Shown here: piece after piece, positions 13,372 through 20,144 of the stretch
Layout: every line of letters begins with the position of its first letter
Numbering within the stretch: the stretch's first letter is position 1
Source of the DNA: a virus
Virus record (IMG/VR): IMGVR_UViG_3300043598_000038
Location: 1 to 37,931 of that record
Direction: 5' to 3' (one strand)
Length of the DNA stretch: 37,931 nucleotides
Notes under the pieces: model-generated
Databases searched by the model: none
What the model saw: only the letters and a program-made list of their open reading frames with translations
What the model was told of the DNA's origin: nothing
Made by a program: the position numbers and the translations under genes

Positions 13372-13394
13372 GCGTAAAGTTACGTGACACTTGA
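13368..13394. promoter_or_regulatory. operator-like imperfect palindrome at the CI/early-promoter junction
   Basis: A 27-bp symmetric element centred on T13381. Its arms begin TCAAGCGTAAAGT and end ACGTGACACTTGA, with about 10 of 13 positions matching. It overlaps the leftward -35 box and the GTG start codon of the repressor, so a bound dimer could shut off early transcription and also limit the repressor's own synthesis. Confidence 0.5.
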
Positions 13395-14088
13395 TACTGA
13401 ACATTTTTTTGATAGGGTTTGCGATGCGATGGGTCTGATCCGGCGCTATGGAATAAACGCGGAAATTGCTCGGAAACTAGATATTTCCAAGACGGCAGTC
13501 GGATATTGGGCTGAGGGAAAGGTTCCGGGGGCGGATGCCTTAAAGAACTTACTGAAGATTTCGGAATCAAGTGGCGCTTCACTACATTGGCTTTTGACTG
13601 GGGAGGGTCCAAAATTCGTGAATAAACCTATTAATGACGATAGTGAGAAAGATCCCGTCTTGGCGAAGATAGAGGATGCCTCGCTGGAAAAGCAGATTGA
13701 GAACGCCACTTTGGAAAAGAAAATGGAAGAAATAGAGAGCCGTATAATTGATAGAATTGCTGGAGCAACTTTGGAGGCAAAAATCAATGAGGCGGTTACC
13801 CTTGCCCTAAAACACTATAATTCTTCGGAGCTAAACGAAAAAAAAAAGAACAGTCCACAAGATCTCGGCGACATTGATACCAACGCTTTCGATGTCGAAG
13901 GGGCTGTGAATGAATTAAACGATCCTCGTGAAATCATGAGAAAATGGTTTTCGTCCGAAGGCCGCGAATATCCGGAAGATTTCGGCGTCATATTCTTTCA
14001 AGGCTGGGCAGCCTACGCGCACGAGGAAAAAATCGATGCTGTGAGGGACGCTAAGAAAGTTTTGGACCGAACATTAAAGAAAAAATGA
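13384..14088 (+). CDS. CI-type phage repressor (HTH plus coiled coil, no LexA-like peptidase)
   Basis: 234 aa. Residues 5-75 match the phage CI HTH domain: HFFDRVCDAMGLIRRYG, EIARKLDISKTAVGYWAEGKVPGADALKNL and the closing SLHWLLTGEGP. A long charged coiled coil (about 85-160) follows, then a compact C-terminal helical region (MRKWFSSEG, FFQGWAAYAHEE). No S24 peptidase motif is seen, so induction by RecA-stimulated self-cleavage is unlikely. GTG 13384 keeps the complete HTH domain; ATG 13429 would remove its first helix. It should maintain lysogeny by blocking the leftward promoter. It is coupled by ATGA to the exported protein gene. Confidence 0.85.
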   Translation: MTLDTEHFFDRVCDAMGLIRRYGINAEIARKLDISKTAVGYWAEGKVPGADALKNLLKISESSGASLHWLLTGEGPKFVNKPINDDSEKDPVLAKIEDASLEKQIENATLEKKMEEIESRIIDRIAGATLEAKINEAVTLALKHYNSSELNEKKKNSPQDLGDIDTNAFDVEGAVNELNDPREIMRKWFSSEGREYPEDFGVIFFQGWAAYAHEEKIDAVRDAKKVLDRTLKKK

Positions 14089-14564
14089 GAAGAATCACTT
14101 TAATAATATGCTTTCTAATTCTGTCGTGCTCATTGATTTTCGCGCAGGCGAAACCAGCGCCAAAGGCACCACCACCCGCGCCGCCCCCTGCGCCCACTCC
14201 AGCGATTGCCGAAGATCCGCTTGCAGATAAAGGCAGTCAAGCAATGTTCTTTATTACGCTTTTAGAGGTAGAAATGGCAGCTAAGCTTTGCGCCATGAGT
14301 CCCGATCACGAGACGTGTAAAGGACGAAACCCTTCAGCCGAGCTTGTCGATCTATATGGGAAGGGAATGAAAAGCCCTGAGGTGAGTCGAGCGCTCATAG
14401 CAAAAACCGTTCGATCTTATGCAGAAATGCGGGAGGGCGCCAGAAGCGCGCCGCAGGTTTCGCAGGCGGTAGATGAAGCTTCGATTAAGATGCAGATGAT
14501 CGTTATCGCGCAGAATCAGCGGATCATCGAGCTTTTGGAGCAACTCGTGAGGAAAAAACCGTGA
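14085..14564 (+). CDS. exported protein cotranscribed with the repressor (lysogenic-conversion candidate)
   Basis: 159 aa. The N-terminus RRITLIICFLILSCSLIFAQA is a secretion signal. LILSC could serve as a lipobox, while AQA fits a type-I cleavage site. A Pro/Ala-rich linker (about 23-42) follows, then a helical domain with a Cys pair (C69, C78) and a C-terminal helix rich in Gln and Ile. It overlaps the repressor stop codon (ATGA) and is followed by an intrinsic terminator, so both genes should be expressed together in a lysogen. No family recognised. Confidence 0.68.
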   Translation: MRRITLIICFLILSCSLIFAQAKPAPKAPPPAPPPAPTPAIAEDPLADKGSQAMFFITLLEVEMAAKLCAMSPDHETCKGRNPSAELVDLYGKGMKSPEVSRALIAKTVRSYAEMREGARSAPQVSQAVDEASIKMQMIVIAQNQRIIELLEQLVRKKP

Positions 14565-14592
14565 AGTGTAAAATCTAGAACTTTTAAAATGA

Positions 14593-14616
14593 GACGGCGC
14601 AGACCGTCCTTTTTTA
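14593..14616 (+). terminator. Rho-independent terminator of the repressor operon
   Basis: GACGG and CCGTC form a 5-bp GC-rich stem around CGCAGA, followed by CTTTTTT. It ends the repressor/exported-protein operon 28 bp after its stop. It abuts the stop codon of the convergent HTH gene and, with the AAAAGTTTTA-like flank, may also weakly stop minus-strand transcripts. Confidence 0.7.
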
Positions 14617-14850
14617 TGCGGCAAGGACTTCCTGATCAGCGAGGATTTGTAGAAAACTGTTTAAGCTCGATCGGTGGACGTAATAAACCCCTCCAATCTG
14701 TTTCCCTTTTAATTTCCCTTCGTCAATCCATCCAGTGATCATGCGCCGGCCCGGGCGGGAGTCCGGATCGAAATGCGCCGCGATCTCGCGCTCAACATCG
14801 CCGATCTTTATTAGTGGATCAAGGACTATGGGAGTCGGTGTATTGCTCAT
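14614..14850 (-). CDS. excisionase/AlpA-like small DNA-binding protein
   Basis: 78 aa, minus strand, convergent with the repressor operon. PLIKIGDVEREIAAHFD, then RRMITGWIDEGKLKGKQIGG and a beta strand VYYVHRSSLNSFLQ, follows the HTH_17/excisionase layout: recognition helix, basic wing, short strand, final helix. It is alone in its direction. It could regulate the late promoter region to its right (inference). Its fold is like that of the 79-aa gene at 5110-5349. Confidence 0.62.
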   Translation of the reverse strand: MSNTPTPIVLDPLIKIGDVEREIAAHFDPDSRPGRRMITGWIDEGKLKGKQIGGVYYVHRSSLNSFLQILADQEVLAA

Positions 14851-15184
14851 ATTATTATCGTTTTGGTTAGCTGGACGGGCCGAAGGTGAAAACTCGCCTT
14901 TCTCGCCTTTCTAGCTTTTCTCGCCTTTCTAGCTTTTCTAGCATTTCTGGCTTTTCTCGCTTTTCTGGCATTTCTCGTCCGCCATTCGGCTAAACGTCTG
15001 TAATCTCCAAACAGCATTAGAAGATGCTGTATTGGCTGGCTGCTGACTCAGGTTTTCTATGCACTTTCAGGGCGACAGGCGAAACTTAGAAGCAATAAGC
15101 AATAAATAGGGTTGCTCAAAGTTCCCAGCCCTGAATTTACAAAAATTCACCCGCTAAGTCAATGAAAACGGAGAATTGAGACGC
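14851..15184. other. 334-bp intergenic region between divergent HTH and gam genes
   Basis: It holds the 9-bp repeat array (14893-14973) and about 200 bp of unassigned DNA before gam. No ORF with a credible start is seen. Promoters for the leftward HTH gene and for the rightward late operon are expected here, but I find no clear -35/-10 pair. Confidence 0.5.
14893..14982. repeat. 9-bp tandem repeat array, copy 1
   Basis: Nine perfect-length 9-bp units in a row (14893-14973) plus a degenerate tenth. The consensus is CT-N-GC-N-TTT, for example CTCGCCTTT, CTAGCTTTT, CTAGCATTT, CTGGCATTT. Almost all variation is at unit positions 3 and 6. The array is preceded by AAAACTCGCC and ends CTCGTCCG; both flanks recur in copy 2 at 22544. 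It is noncoding by position: no start codon is present, and a TGA lies just upstream in the only long open frame. It has no spacers, so it is not a CRISPR array. Confidence 0.88.
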
Positions 15185-15661
15185 ATGCCGGAAATCAAGA
15201 CGCAGAAAGCAATCAGGGAATATTCGGACAAATGGGCACGGCTGCAGGGCGATATCGCCAAGGCACAGGCGGCCCGGGATAAGGACCTTGCTCCCCACGT
15301 GGCCGCTTATGACAAGGCTGCAGCGCCCATCCTCGAAAAGCATAATCCCAAGATCGAGAAGCTTACTGCCGAGGCCGCGGCGATACAAACCGACGTTTTT
15401 AACTGGCTCACAAGGCATGACAAGGCGATCGTGCTGACCGGCGAGCTCGCGACGGCCACGAATACATCTAAGCCCGGCGATCGCGTGATCGATCCGCAAA
15501 AGTTCTTTGCCTTTGTGAAGGAGCAAAACGCGGCTTTCTGGGACTGCCTCTCCGTGGGTGTAGCAAAGGCCAAGAAGTTGATCGGCGAGAAGGCAGTTGA
15601 CGGAATGGCGGTAAAGACGCCGAAGCTGGTCCAGTCGCTAACTCTCAACCAAAAGAAATAG
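15185..15661 (+). CDS. Mu Gam-like host-nuclease inhibitor / DNA-end-binding protein
   Basis: 158 aa. The long N-terminal coiled-coil pair (KWARLQGDIAKAQAARDK ... APILEKHNPKIEKLTAEAAAI), the turn QTDVFNWLTRHDKAIVLTG, then a short strand region and the helix DPQKFFAFVKEQNA follow the Mu Gam layout. Gam binds linear DNA ends as a dimer, related to Ku, and blocks exonucleases. ATG 15185 is chosen over an upstream TTG. It is the first gene of the late rightward operon, although Mu carries gam in the early operon. Confidence 0.72.
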   Translation: MPEIKTQKAIREYSDKWARLQGDIAKAQAARDKDLAPHVAAYDKAAAPILEKHNPKIEKLTAEAAAIQTDVFNWLTRHDKAIVLTGELATATNTSKPGDRVIDPQKFFAFVKEQNAAFWDCLSVGVAKAKKLIGEKAVDGMAVKTPKLVQSLTLNQKK

Positions 15662-15687
15662 CCGTCAAAAGGCTATCAAAAAGAATT

Positions 15688-16845
15688 ATGGGATTTACAG
15701 ACAGAGCAAAAATCATCGCGCTCGCGATCGTTCACATATTCGAGACCTCCAAGGCGTTCGGCGATTACGCCGCCTGTGTGGTTTTGAGGGACGGCGCGGG
15801 TGTCTCCTACGGTATCAACCAGTTTACCCACAGATCCGGATCGCTCCTGGCGGTCGTAATGCGATACCTGCAGAAACGCGGGACGATCGGCCGGGCGCCG
15901 CTCGAGGAAGCATTGCCGACGCTGAAACTGAAGACGACCGCCGCCATACTGGACCTCTCGGGCGATGCTCGATTTAAGAAAGCTTTGAAGGCCGCCGCGG
16001 CAACCCGCGAAATGCGCGAGGCCCAGCACGAAATTTCAGAAGAGAAATACCTGCGGCCGGCATTGGATGCAGCGGAGGGATCGGGCTTCGTTTTGCCGCT
16101 CTCGTTAGCGGTGATCTTCGACTCGATCAATCACGGCTCTTTCGCCCGAATCAGGGACCGCGTGAAGATCTCGAGAAAAAGTTACAGCTCGGATATCGAG
16201 TTTGAAAAGGCGTGGATCTACTCGTATGTAAAGAACCGCGATGCCTGGCTTGAGGGTCACTCAAACCCGCTACTCCGCACAACGGATTACCGGACAGATT
16301 TCTTTCTCGCGCAGATCGCGCGGGGTAATTGGACGCTGGAGCTGCCGATGAACGTTCACGGATTTAAGCTCAGCGCAGATATTTTCAAAGATTCGACGGT
16401 TGAGCACGACGAACAGCCTACAGTTGTTCCCGACTATCGTGAAACCCCTGAAACCCCGCCTGAACCCCCTGAAGAACCCGCAGTCGAAGCTCAACCGTCG
16501 AATACTGCGGACCAGGCGGCCGGGGAAGAGGGCGTTCTCGATAAGGCCGGGGAAATGTACGGCGCTGCGTCGGAGAAATTTGACAAGGTTAGTGATGTGG
16601 TTTCGGGGATCGGCCAGAGAAAGGATGCCGCGAAGTCTATGTGGACCACGATCGGAGGTACGATCTGGCAGTCGGTCTGGGCGGTGATCGCGTTTTTTAT
16701 CGGTCTGCCGCGTGAGATTTGGATCGCCGTCGCAGTCTTTGCCGGCCTGCTAATGGTCGTCTATCTCTACCGCCAGAACAAGCTCGGCATTATACGTGAG
16801 AGGGCCCACTGGGCCATGCAGGGCGTGGCCGATCGCCTCAAATAA
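15688..16845 (+). CDS. GH46 chitosanase-like endolysin with C-terminal membrane segments
   Basis: 385 aa. The N-terminal region (1-230) starts IVHIFETSKAFGDYAA and continues LRDGAGVSYGINQFTHRSGSL. E19 and D35 in these contexts match the catalytic pair of the GH46/lysozyme-superfamily chitosanase fold (E-T/S, then DGxGxSxG). The likely substrate in a phage is peptidoglycan. A Pro/Glu-rich linker (about 245-270) leads to a helical stretch and one or two membrane segments (WAVIAFFIGLP, IWIAVAVFAGLLMVVYLY, about 330-365). It opens the lysis module and is followed 16 bp later by another membrane protein. Confidence 0.75.
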   Translation: MGFTDRAKIIALAIVHIFETSKAFGDYAACVVLRDGAGVSYGINQFTHRSGSLLAVVMRYLQKRGTIGRAPLEEALPTLKLKTTAAILDLSGDARFKKALKAAAATREMREAQHEISEEKYLRPALDAAEGSGFVLPLSLAVIFDSINHGSFARIRDRVKISRKSYSSDIEFEKAWIYSYVKNRDAWLEGHSNPLLRTTDYRTDFFLAQIARGNWTLELPMNVHGFKLSADIFKDSTVEHDEQPTVVPDYRETPETPPEPPEEPAVEAQPSNTADQAAGEEGVLDKAGEMYGAASEKFDKVSDVVSGIGQRKDAAKSMWTTIGGTIWQSVWAVIAFFIGLPREIWIAVAVFAGLLMVVYLYRQNKLGIIRERAHWAMQGVADRLK

Positions 16846-16861
16846 GATTCCAATAGTTTTT

Positions 16862-17170
16862 ATGGACTGGTCCCAAGTTTTGAATCCGTCACTGTTGATG
16901 ACTGTCTTCGTGGCGATCGTGGGTTTTGTCGTTTGGCTGGTACGTCTGGAAGGAAAGGTCTCGAATGCAACCAATACAAACGAGCAACAGCAGAAAACGA
17001 TCGACAAGCTGGCCGGCGAGCTGGAGCATCACCGGTTTAACGATGAAGTGCATTTTAACCGTCGGATCACCCAGGAAGTAGAAAAGAGCTACGACCGGAG
17101 GTTTGGGGCGATAGAAAAACAACTCGGCGAGATCAGCACTAAGCTCGATAAGATCGCCCAGAAGCAATAA
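16862..17170 (+). CDS. membrane-anchored coiled-coil protein, 102 aa (lysis module)
   Basis: ATG 16862 begins a protein with one N-terminal membrane segment (LLMTVFVAIVGFVVWLVRLEG) and a long cytoplasmic or periplasmic coiled coil (NTNEQQQKTIDKLAGELE ... IEKQLGEISTKLDKIAQKQ). This resembles the small TM-plus-coiled-coil proteins near the lysis genes of Mu-like phages. A holin or holin-regulator role is possible but not shown. Confidence 0.65.
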   Translation: MDWSQVLNPSLLMTVFVAIVGFVVWLVRLEGKVSNATNTNEQQQKTIDKLAGELEHHRFNDEVHFNRRITQEVEKSYDRRFGAIEKQLGEISTKLDKIAQKQ

Positions 17171-17180
17171 AGAGAGCCTT

Positions 17181-17615
17181 ATGACGATTAGAGAAATACT
17201 AGCCATGGGAGCTGCGGAACTTTCCCCTAAAACCAAGATTTTTATCGTACTCGGGATCGCCGCCGTCGTGCTGTTAGCAGTTTTCGGCGGGGCCGGCGCC
17301 TCCTGGTTGCGCGTACGCGGACTCGAACACGATGTCCGCATGGCAAAAGAGCAGGCCGACAATAAGGAAGCATTTGCGGCCGCGAAAGAAACAGAATCGG
17401 AGGAATACCGGTTAAAGGCCGAGAAGCTGGAAGGCAGCCTGGTCGAAATTCAACAGTTAGCAAAGAAACAGGATGAAACTATTGAACAATTTGAAAAGAA
17501 TGTGGTTACCGGTGCTCGCCGTGATTCTGCTAATGCTCGGAGCGTTCGTGCCCTTGAAAGCACAGGCGATGAGCTCTGTAGAAAGCTCGAAGAGCTCGGA
17601 CACGGCTGCAACTGA
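17181..17615 (+). CDS. Rz-like inner-membrane spanin candidate
   Basis: 144 aa with one N-terminal membrane helix (KIFIVLGIAAVVLLAVFGG, about 19-37) and a long coiled coil (about 48-110: EHDVRMAKEQADNK ... EGSLVEIQQLAKKQ), with the C-terminus ending in CRKLEELGHGC. Length, topology and position after the endolysin are those of Rz. A second gene begins out of frame inside its 3' half (17473), the same nesting that links Rz and Rz1 genes. The identification is by architecture only. Confidence 0.65.
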   Translation: MTIREILAMGAAELSPKTKIFIVLGIAAVVLLAVFGGAGASWLRVRGLEHDVRMAKEQADNKEAFAAAKETESEEYRLKAEKLEGSLVEIQQLAKKQDETIEQFEKNVVTGARRDSANARSVRALESTGDELCRKLEELGHGCN

Positions 17616-18006
17616 CCCTGTTCCGATTCCGACGCCCACGCCAACGGCAAGGGCCCCGGATGACGTTCAGAAAATTATTAACTCGTGCGCGGCCGCCGCG
17701 GTCGACCTTGAAAAGACAAGGGGCCTGGTAACTGCGCTCGAGACGGAAAACGGTCTGCTGAAAACGAGGCTCGATACCGAGAAGCGAACATCGGCAGTAC
17801 TCCTGGAGCTCAACGAAACCCGAAAACTCGAAACGGCCAGCCTGCGTGAAACGATCGCCGCGAAAAATGAGACGATCGTCGCCAAGGGCTCCGTAATCGA
17901 AAGCCAGGATACATTGATAGCGGCGCTGAAGAAAAAGAAGAGCTCGCCGTTAAAACGCATAACTGATGTCCTGATCGGCGTGGGGCTTTTAGCGTTATTC
18001 CGCTAG
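17473..18006 (+). CDS. exported coiled-coil protein overlapping the Rz-like gene
   Basis: 177 aa in a different frame; the first 143 bp overlap the Rz-like gene. The N-terminus has a signal sequence or anchor (MWLPVLAVILLMLGAFVPL, cleavage plausible after KAQA). A Pro/Thr linker (about 48-60) follows, then a coiled coil (about 75-150), a KKKK patch and a C-terminal hydrophobic end (VLIGVGLLALFR). No Cys lies at the signal cleavage point, so it lacks the lipobox of a normal o-spanin. It may be a variant spanin partner or another lysis-module membrane protein. Confidence 0.62.
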   Translation: MKLLNNLKRMWLPVLAVILLMLGAFVPLKAQAMSSVESSKSSDTAATDPVPIPTPTPTARAPDDVQKIINSCAAAAVDLEKTRGLVTALETENGLLKTRLDTEKRTSAVLLELNETRKLETASLRETIAAKNETIVAKGSVIESQDTLIAALKKKKSSPLKRITDVLIGVGLLALFR

Positions 18007-18048
18007 GCATCCAGTAAGCCCGATATGACAAATGTTCCATCAGAAGTT

Positions 18049-18099
18049 AAGGCCAGAGCGTCGGGCCGGGTAAACCGGTCGATCGTCTTTGGCCTTTTT
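18049..18099 (+). terminator. candidate Rho-independent terminator between lysis and packaging genes
   Basis: AAGGCCA (18049-18055) pairs with TGGCCTT (18090-18096), followed by TTT to make five T in total. An inner CCGG-GTAAA-CCGG hairpin lies in the loop. It is 40 bp after the lysis module and 11 bp before the terminase small subunit. The large loop makes it weaker than the terminators at 12947 and 14593. Confidence 0.45.
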
Positions 18100-18110
18100 C
18101 GATTATTTCT

Positions 18111-18644
18111 ATGCCTCCGAAAGTACCACAAGAGCAGATCGACGCAGCGTTAGATCTCTACCTGAAATACAACGGCGGCAATTTGGCGGCGATCGAGCGC
18201 GAAATGCGAGTGCTCGGTTATTCCAATTTTAGCAAGCAGCGGATCAGGAAATCAGACGGTAAAGGCGGTTACACCGGGTGGGAGATCGAATATAACTGGC
18301 CCCGACTACTGAAACTCAAGGAGGAGCGAACCGTCGAGGCGCTTGAAAAGTTTGATGACGAAAAGCTGCTTAGTCTCTCCCTCTCGATCCTGCAGGGCCT
18401 ACAGGAGAAGATCCACACGGATAGCGCGGCGGGGTACCAGGTCAATCTGATTCTGGAGCGCATTAACGAGATCCGCGCGCGCCGGCCGGCCGAGGTCGAC
18501 CGATACGGCAACTTTTTAATCTTCCTCGAGGACCTGCTTAAGGCAGCCAACCAGATCGCCCCGGATCTTACCAAGGCGATCCACGCGGCAAAGGACCCGC
18601 TGCTCGATTGGGCAGAGAAAAAATACGGAAATAATGACGGATAA
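18111..18644 (+). CDS. putative terminase small subunit
   Basis: 177 aa. The N-terminus (PQEQIDAALDLYLKYNGGNLAAIEREMR, then SNFSKQRIRKS) looks like a DNA-binding HTH. A helical region (EALEKFDDEKLLSLSLSILQGL ... VNLILERINEIRARRP) follows that could oligomerise. It overlaps the large-subunit gene by 11 bp. Small subunits choose the packaging site and present DNA to the large subunit. The call rests mainly on position and size. Confidence 0.65.
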   Translation: MPPKVPQEQIDAALDLYLKYNGGNLAAIEREMRVLGYSNFSKQRIRKSDGKGGYTGWEIEYNWPRLLKLKEERTVEALEKFDDEKLLSLSLSILQGLQEKIHTDSAAGYQVNLILERINEIRARRPAEVDRYGNFLIFLEDLLKAANQIAPDLTKAIHAAKDPLLDWAEKKYGNNDG

Positions 18645-20034
18645 GACGGACAACAGAAGGGACCAGGCGAGGCAAATGATCGAGGAGGCCAAAGAGAGCG
18701 CCGATCAGACCCCCGTCGATTTCCAAGGGTACCTTGAAGAAACCACACCTCAATGGACGTGGGATTGGAGACACCAGCTTTATCTATACGAAGCCCTCAA
18801 AAAGGTGACGGACGGGACGTGCAAACGGCTGATGATCTTCATGCCGCCCCGGCACTCGAAATCCGAAACCGTTACGGTCCGCTATTCCTCATACCGGCTT
18901 AAATGCGATCCGAAGCTCAACATAATCCTCGGGGCATATAACCAGAAGCTTGCCAACCGATTCTCACGAAAGATCAAGAGGATCTCGGAAACACAGGTCA
19001 TGCTCGCCGAAGACAGAAAGGCGGCTGAAGAATGGGAGACGATCGCGGGGGGCGGCGTCCGGGCGGTGGGCGTGGGCGGCGGCGTCACGGGTTTTGGCGC
19101 GGACCTGATCATGATAGACGACCCGGTAAAAAACCGGGCGCAGGCTGAATCGGAAACTTATAGGGATAACGTCTGGGATTGGTTTAACGATGATATCCAC
19201 ACCCGGCTCGAGCCCGGAGGAGCGATCATCCTGACCATGACCCGCTGGCATGAGGACGATCTCGCCGGCCGGCTGCTTAAGGAGATGTCCGAGGAGGGCG
19301 GCGAACAGTGGGAGATCGTCAAGCTGCCGGCGCTCGCTGAAGAGAATGATCCGCTCGGCCGTGAGCCCGGAGAAGCGCTTTGCCCGGAGCGATATGACGA
19401 AGATGCCCTGGCCGCGAAAAAGAGGAAGCTCGGGACCTATTCTTTCTCCGCTCTTTATCAGCAAGATCCGCTGCCGGCTGGAGGCGGGCTCTTCAAACGG
19501 GATTGGTTCAAGAAGCGGGTCAAGGTCGCTCCGGACGGCCTACGCTGGTGCCGAGGCTACGACCTCGCGGTTTCCACGAAGACCAGCGCGGATTATACGG
19601 CCTCATTCCGCTGCGCTTTTGACACGTTCGGCAATCTGTATATCGGCGGGGGATTCCGGAAGCGGATCGAATACCCTGAGCAGAAAAAATATGTTATCGC
19701 CCGGATGAAGGAGGAGGGTCAAACCGAACATGGTATTGAAAAAGCCCTCCATGGCCAAGCCCTTGTGCAGGATCTCCGGCGCGAGAAGTCGATCCGGGAA
19801 AAAGCCTTTCGAGCCGTGCCCGTCGACGCCGACAAATTCACCCGCGCCCTCGGATGGGCCAACCTGGCCGAGGAGGGGAAAATTTACCTCATTATCGGCC
19901 CGTGGATCGAGGAGTTCTTGAATGAAGTTTGCAAGTTCACCGGCAAAGGGGATTCGCACGATGACCAGGTCGACGCGGTGAGTATCGCGGTGGCCATGCT
20001 CGGGAAACGCCGCGGAAGGCTCTTCACCTGGTGA
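18634..20034 (+). CDS. terminase large subunit (packaging ATPase-nuclease)
   Basis: 466 aa. The ATPase domain has a Walker A variant MPPRHSKSE (70-78), Walker B LIMIDDP (158-164), and a coupling motif region IILTMTRWHEDDLAG (198-212). The nuclease domain shows RGYDLAVSTKTSADYT near residue 310 and DSHDDQVDAVSIA (440-452), giving the acidic metal-binding residues of the RNase H-like fold. It pumps DNA into the prohead and cuts it. It is normal length for TerL, begins inside the small-subunit gene, and is followed by 110 bp with no gene before the portal. Confidence 0.95.
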   Translation: MTDKTDNRRDQARQMIEEAKESADQTPVDFQGYLEETTPQWTWDWRHQLYLYEALKKVTDGTCKRLMIFMPPRHSKSETVTVRYSSYRLKCDPKLNIILGAYNQKLANRFSRKIKRISETQVMLAEDRKAAEEWETIAGGGVRAVGVGGGVTGFGADLIMIDDPVKNRAQAESETYRDNVWDWFNDDIHTRLEPGGAIILTMTRWHEDDLAGRLLKEMSEEGGEQWEIVKLPALAEENDPLGREPGEALCPERYDEDALAAKKRKLGTYSFSALYQQDPLPAGGGLFKRDWFKKRVKVAPDGLRWCRGYDLAVSTKTSADYTASFRCAFDTFGNLYIGGGFRKRIEYPEQKKYVIARMKEEGQTEHGIEKALHGQALVQDLRREKSIREKAFRAVPVDADKFTRALGWANLAEEGKIYLIIGPWIEEFLNEVCKFTGKGDSHDDQVDAVSIAVAMLGKRRGRLFTW

Positions 20035-20144
20035 AATCGCGCGTGTTGAGTGAAAAAGCGGGTAATGCCCAATGATGCCCGAGATCAATTAAAACGGCAC
20101 AAAAAGGCGCAGGGGACGCGGAGGGACGCTATTTAGGTTACATC

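Noticed and set aside
14893-14982. CRISPR array
   Set aside because: Units are contiguous 9-mers without spacers, and no cas genes are present.
18025-18153. 42-aa ORF between the lysis module and terminase small subunit
   Set aside because: No ribosome-binding site, overlaps the likely terminator hairpin and the start of the terminase gene out of frame.
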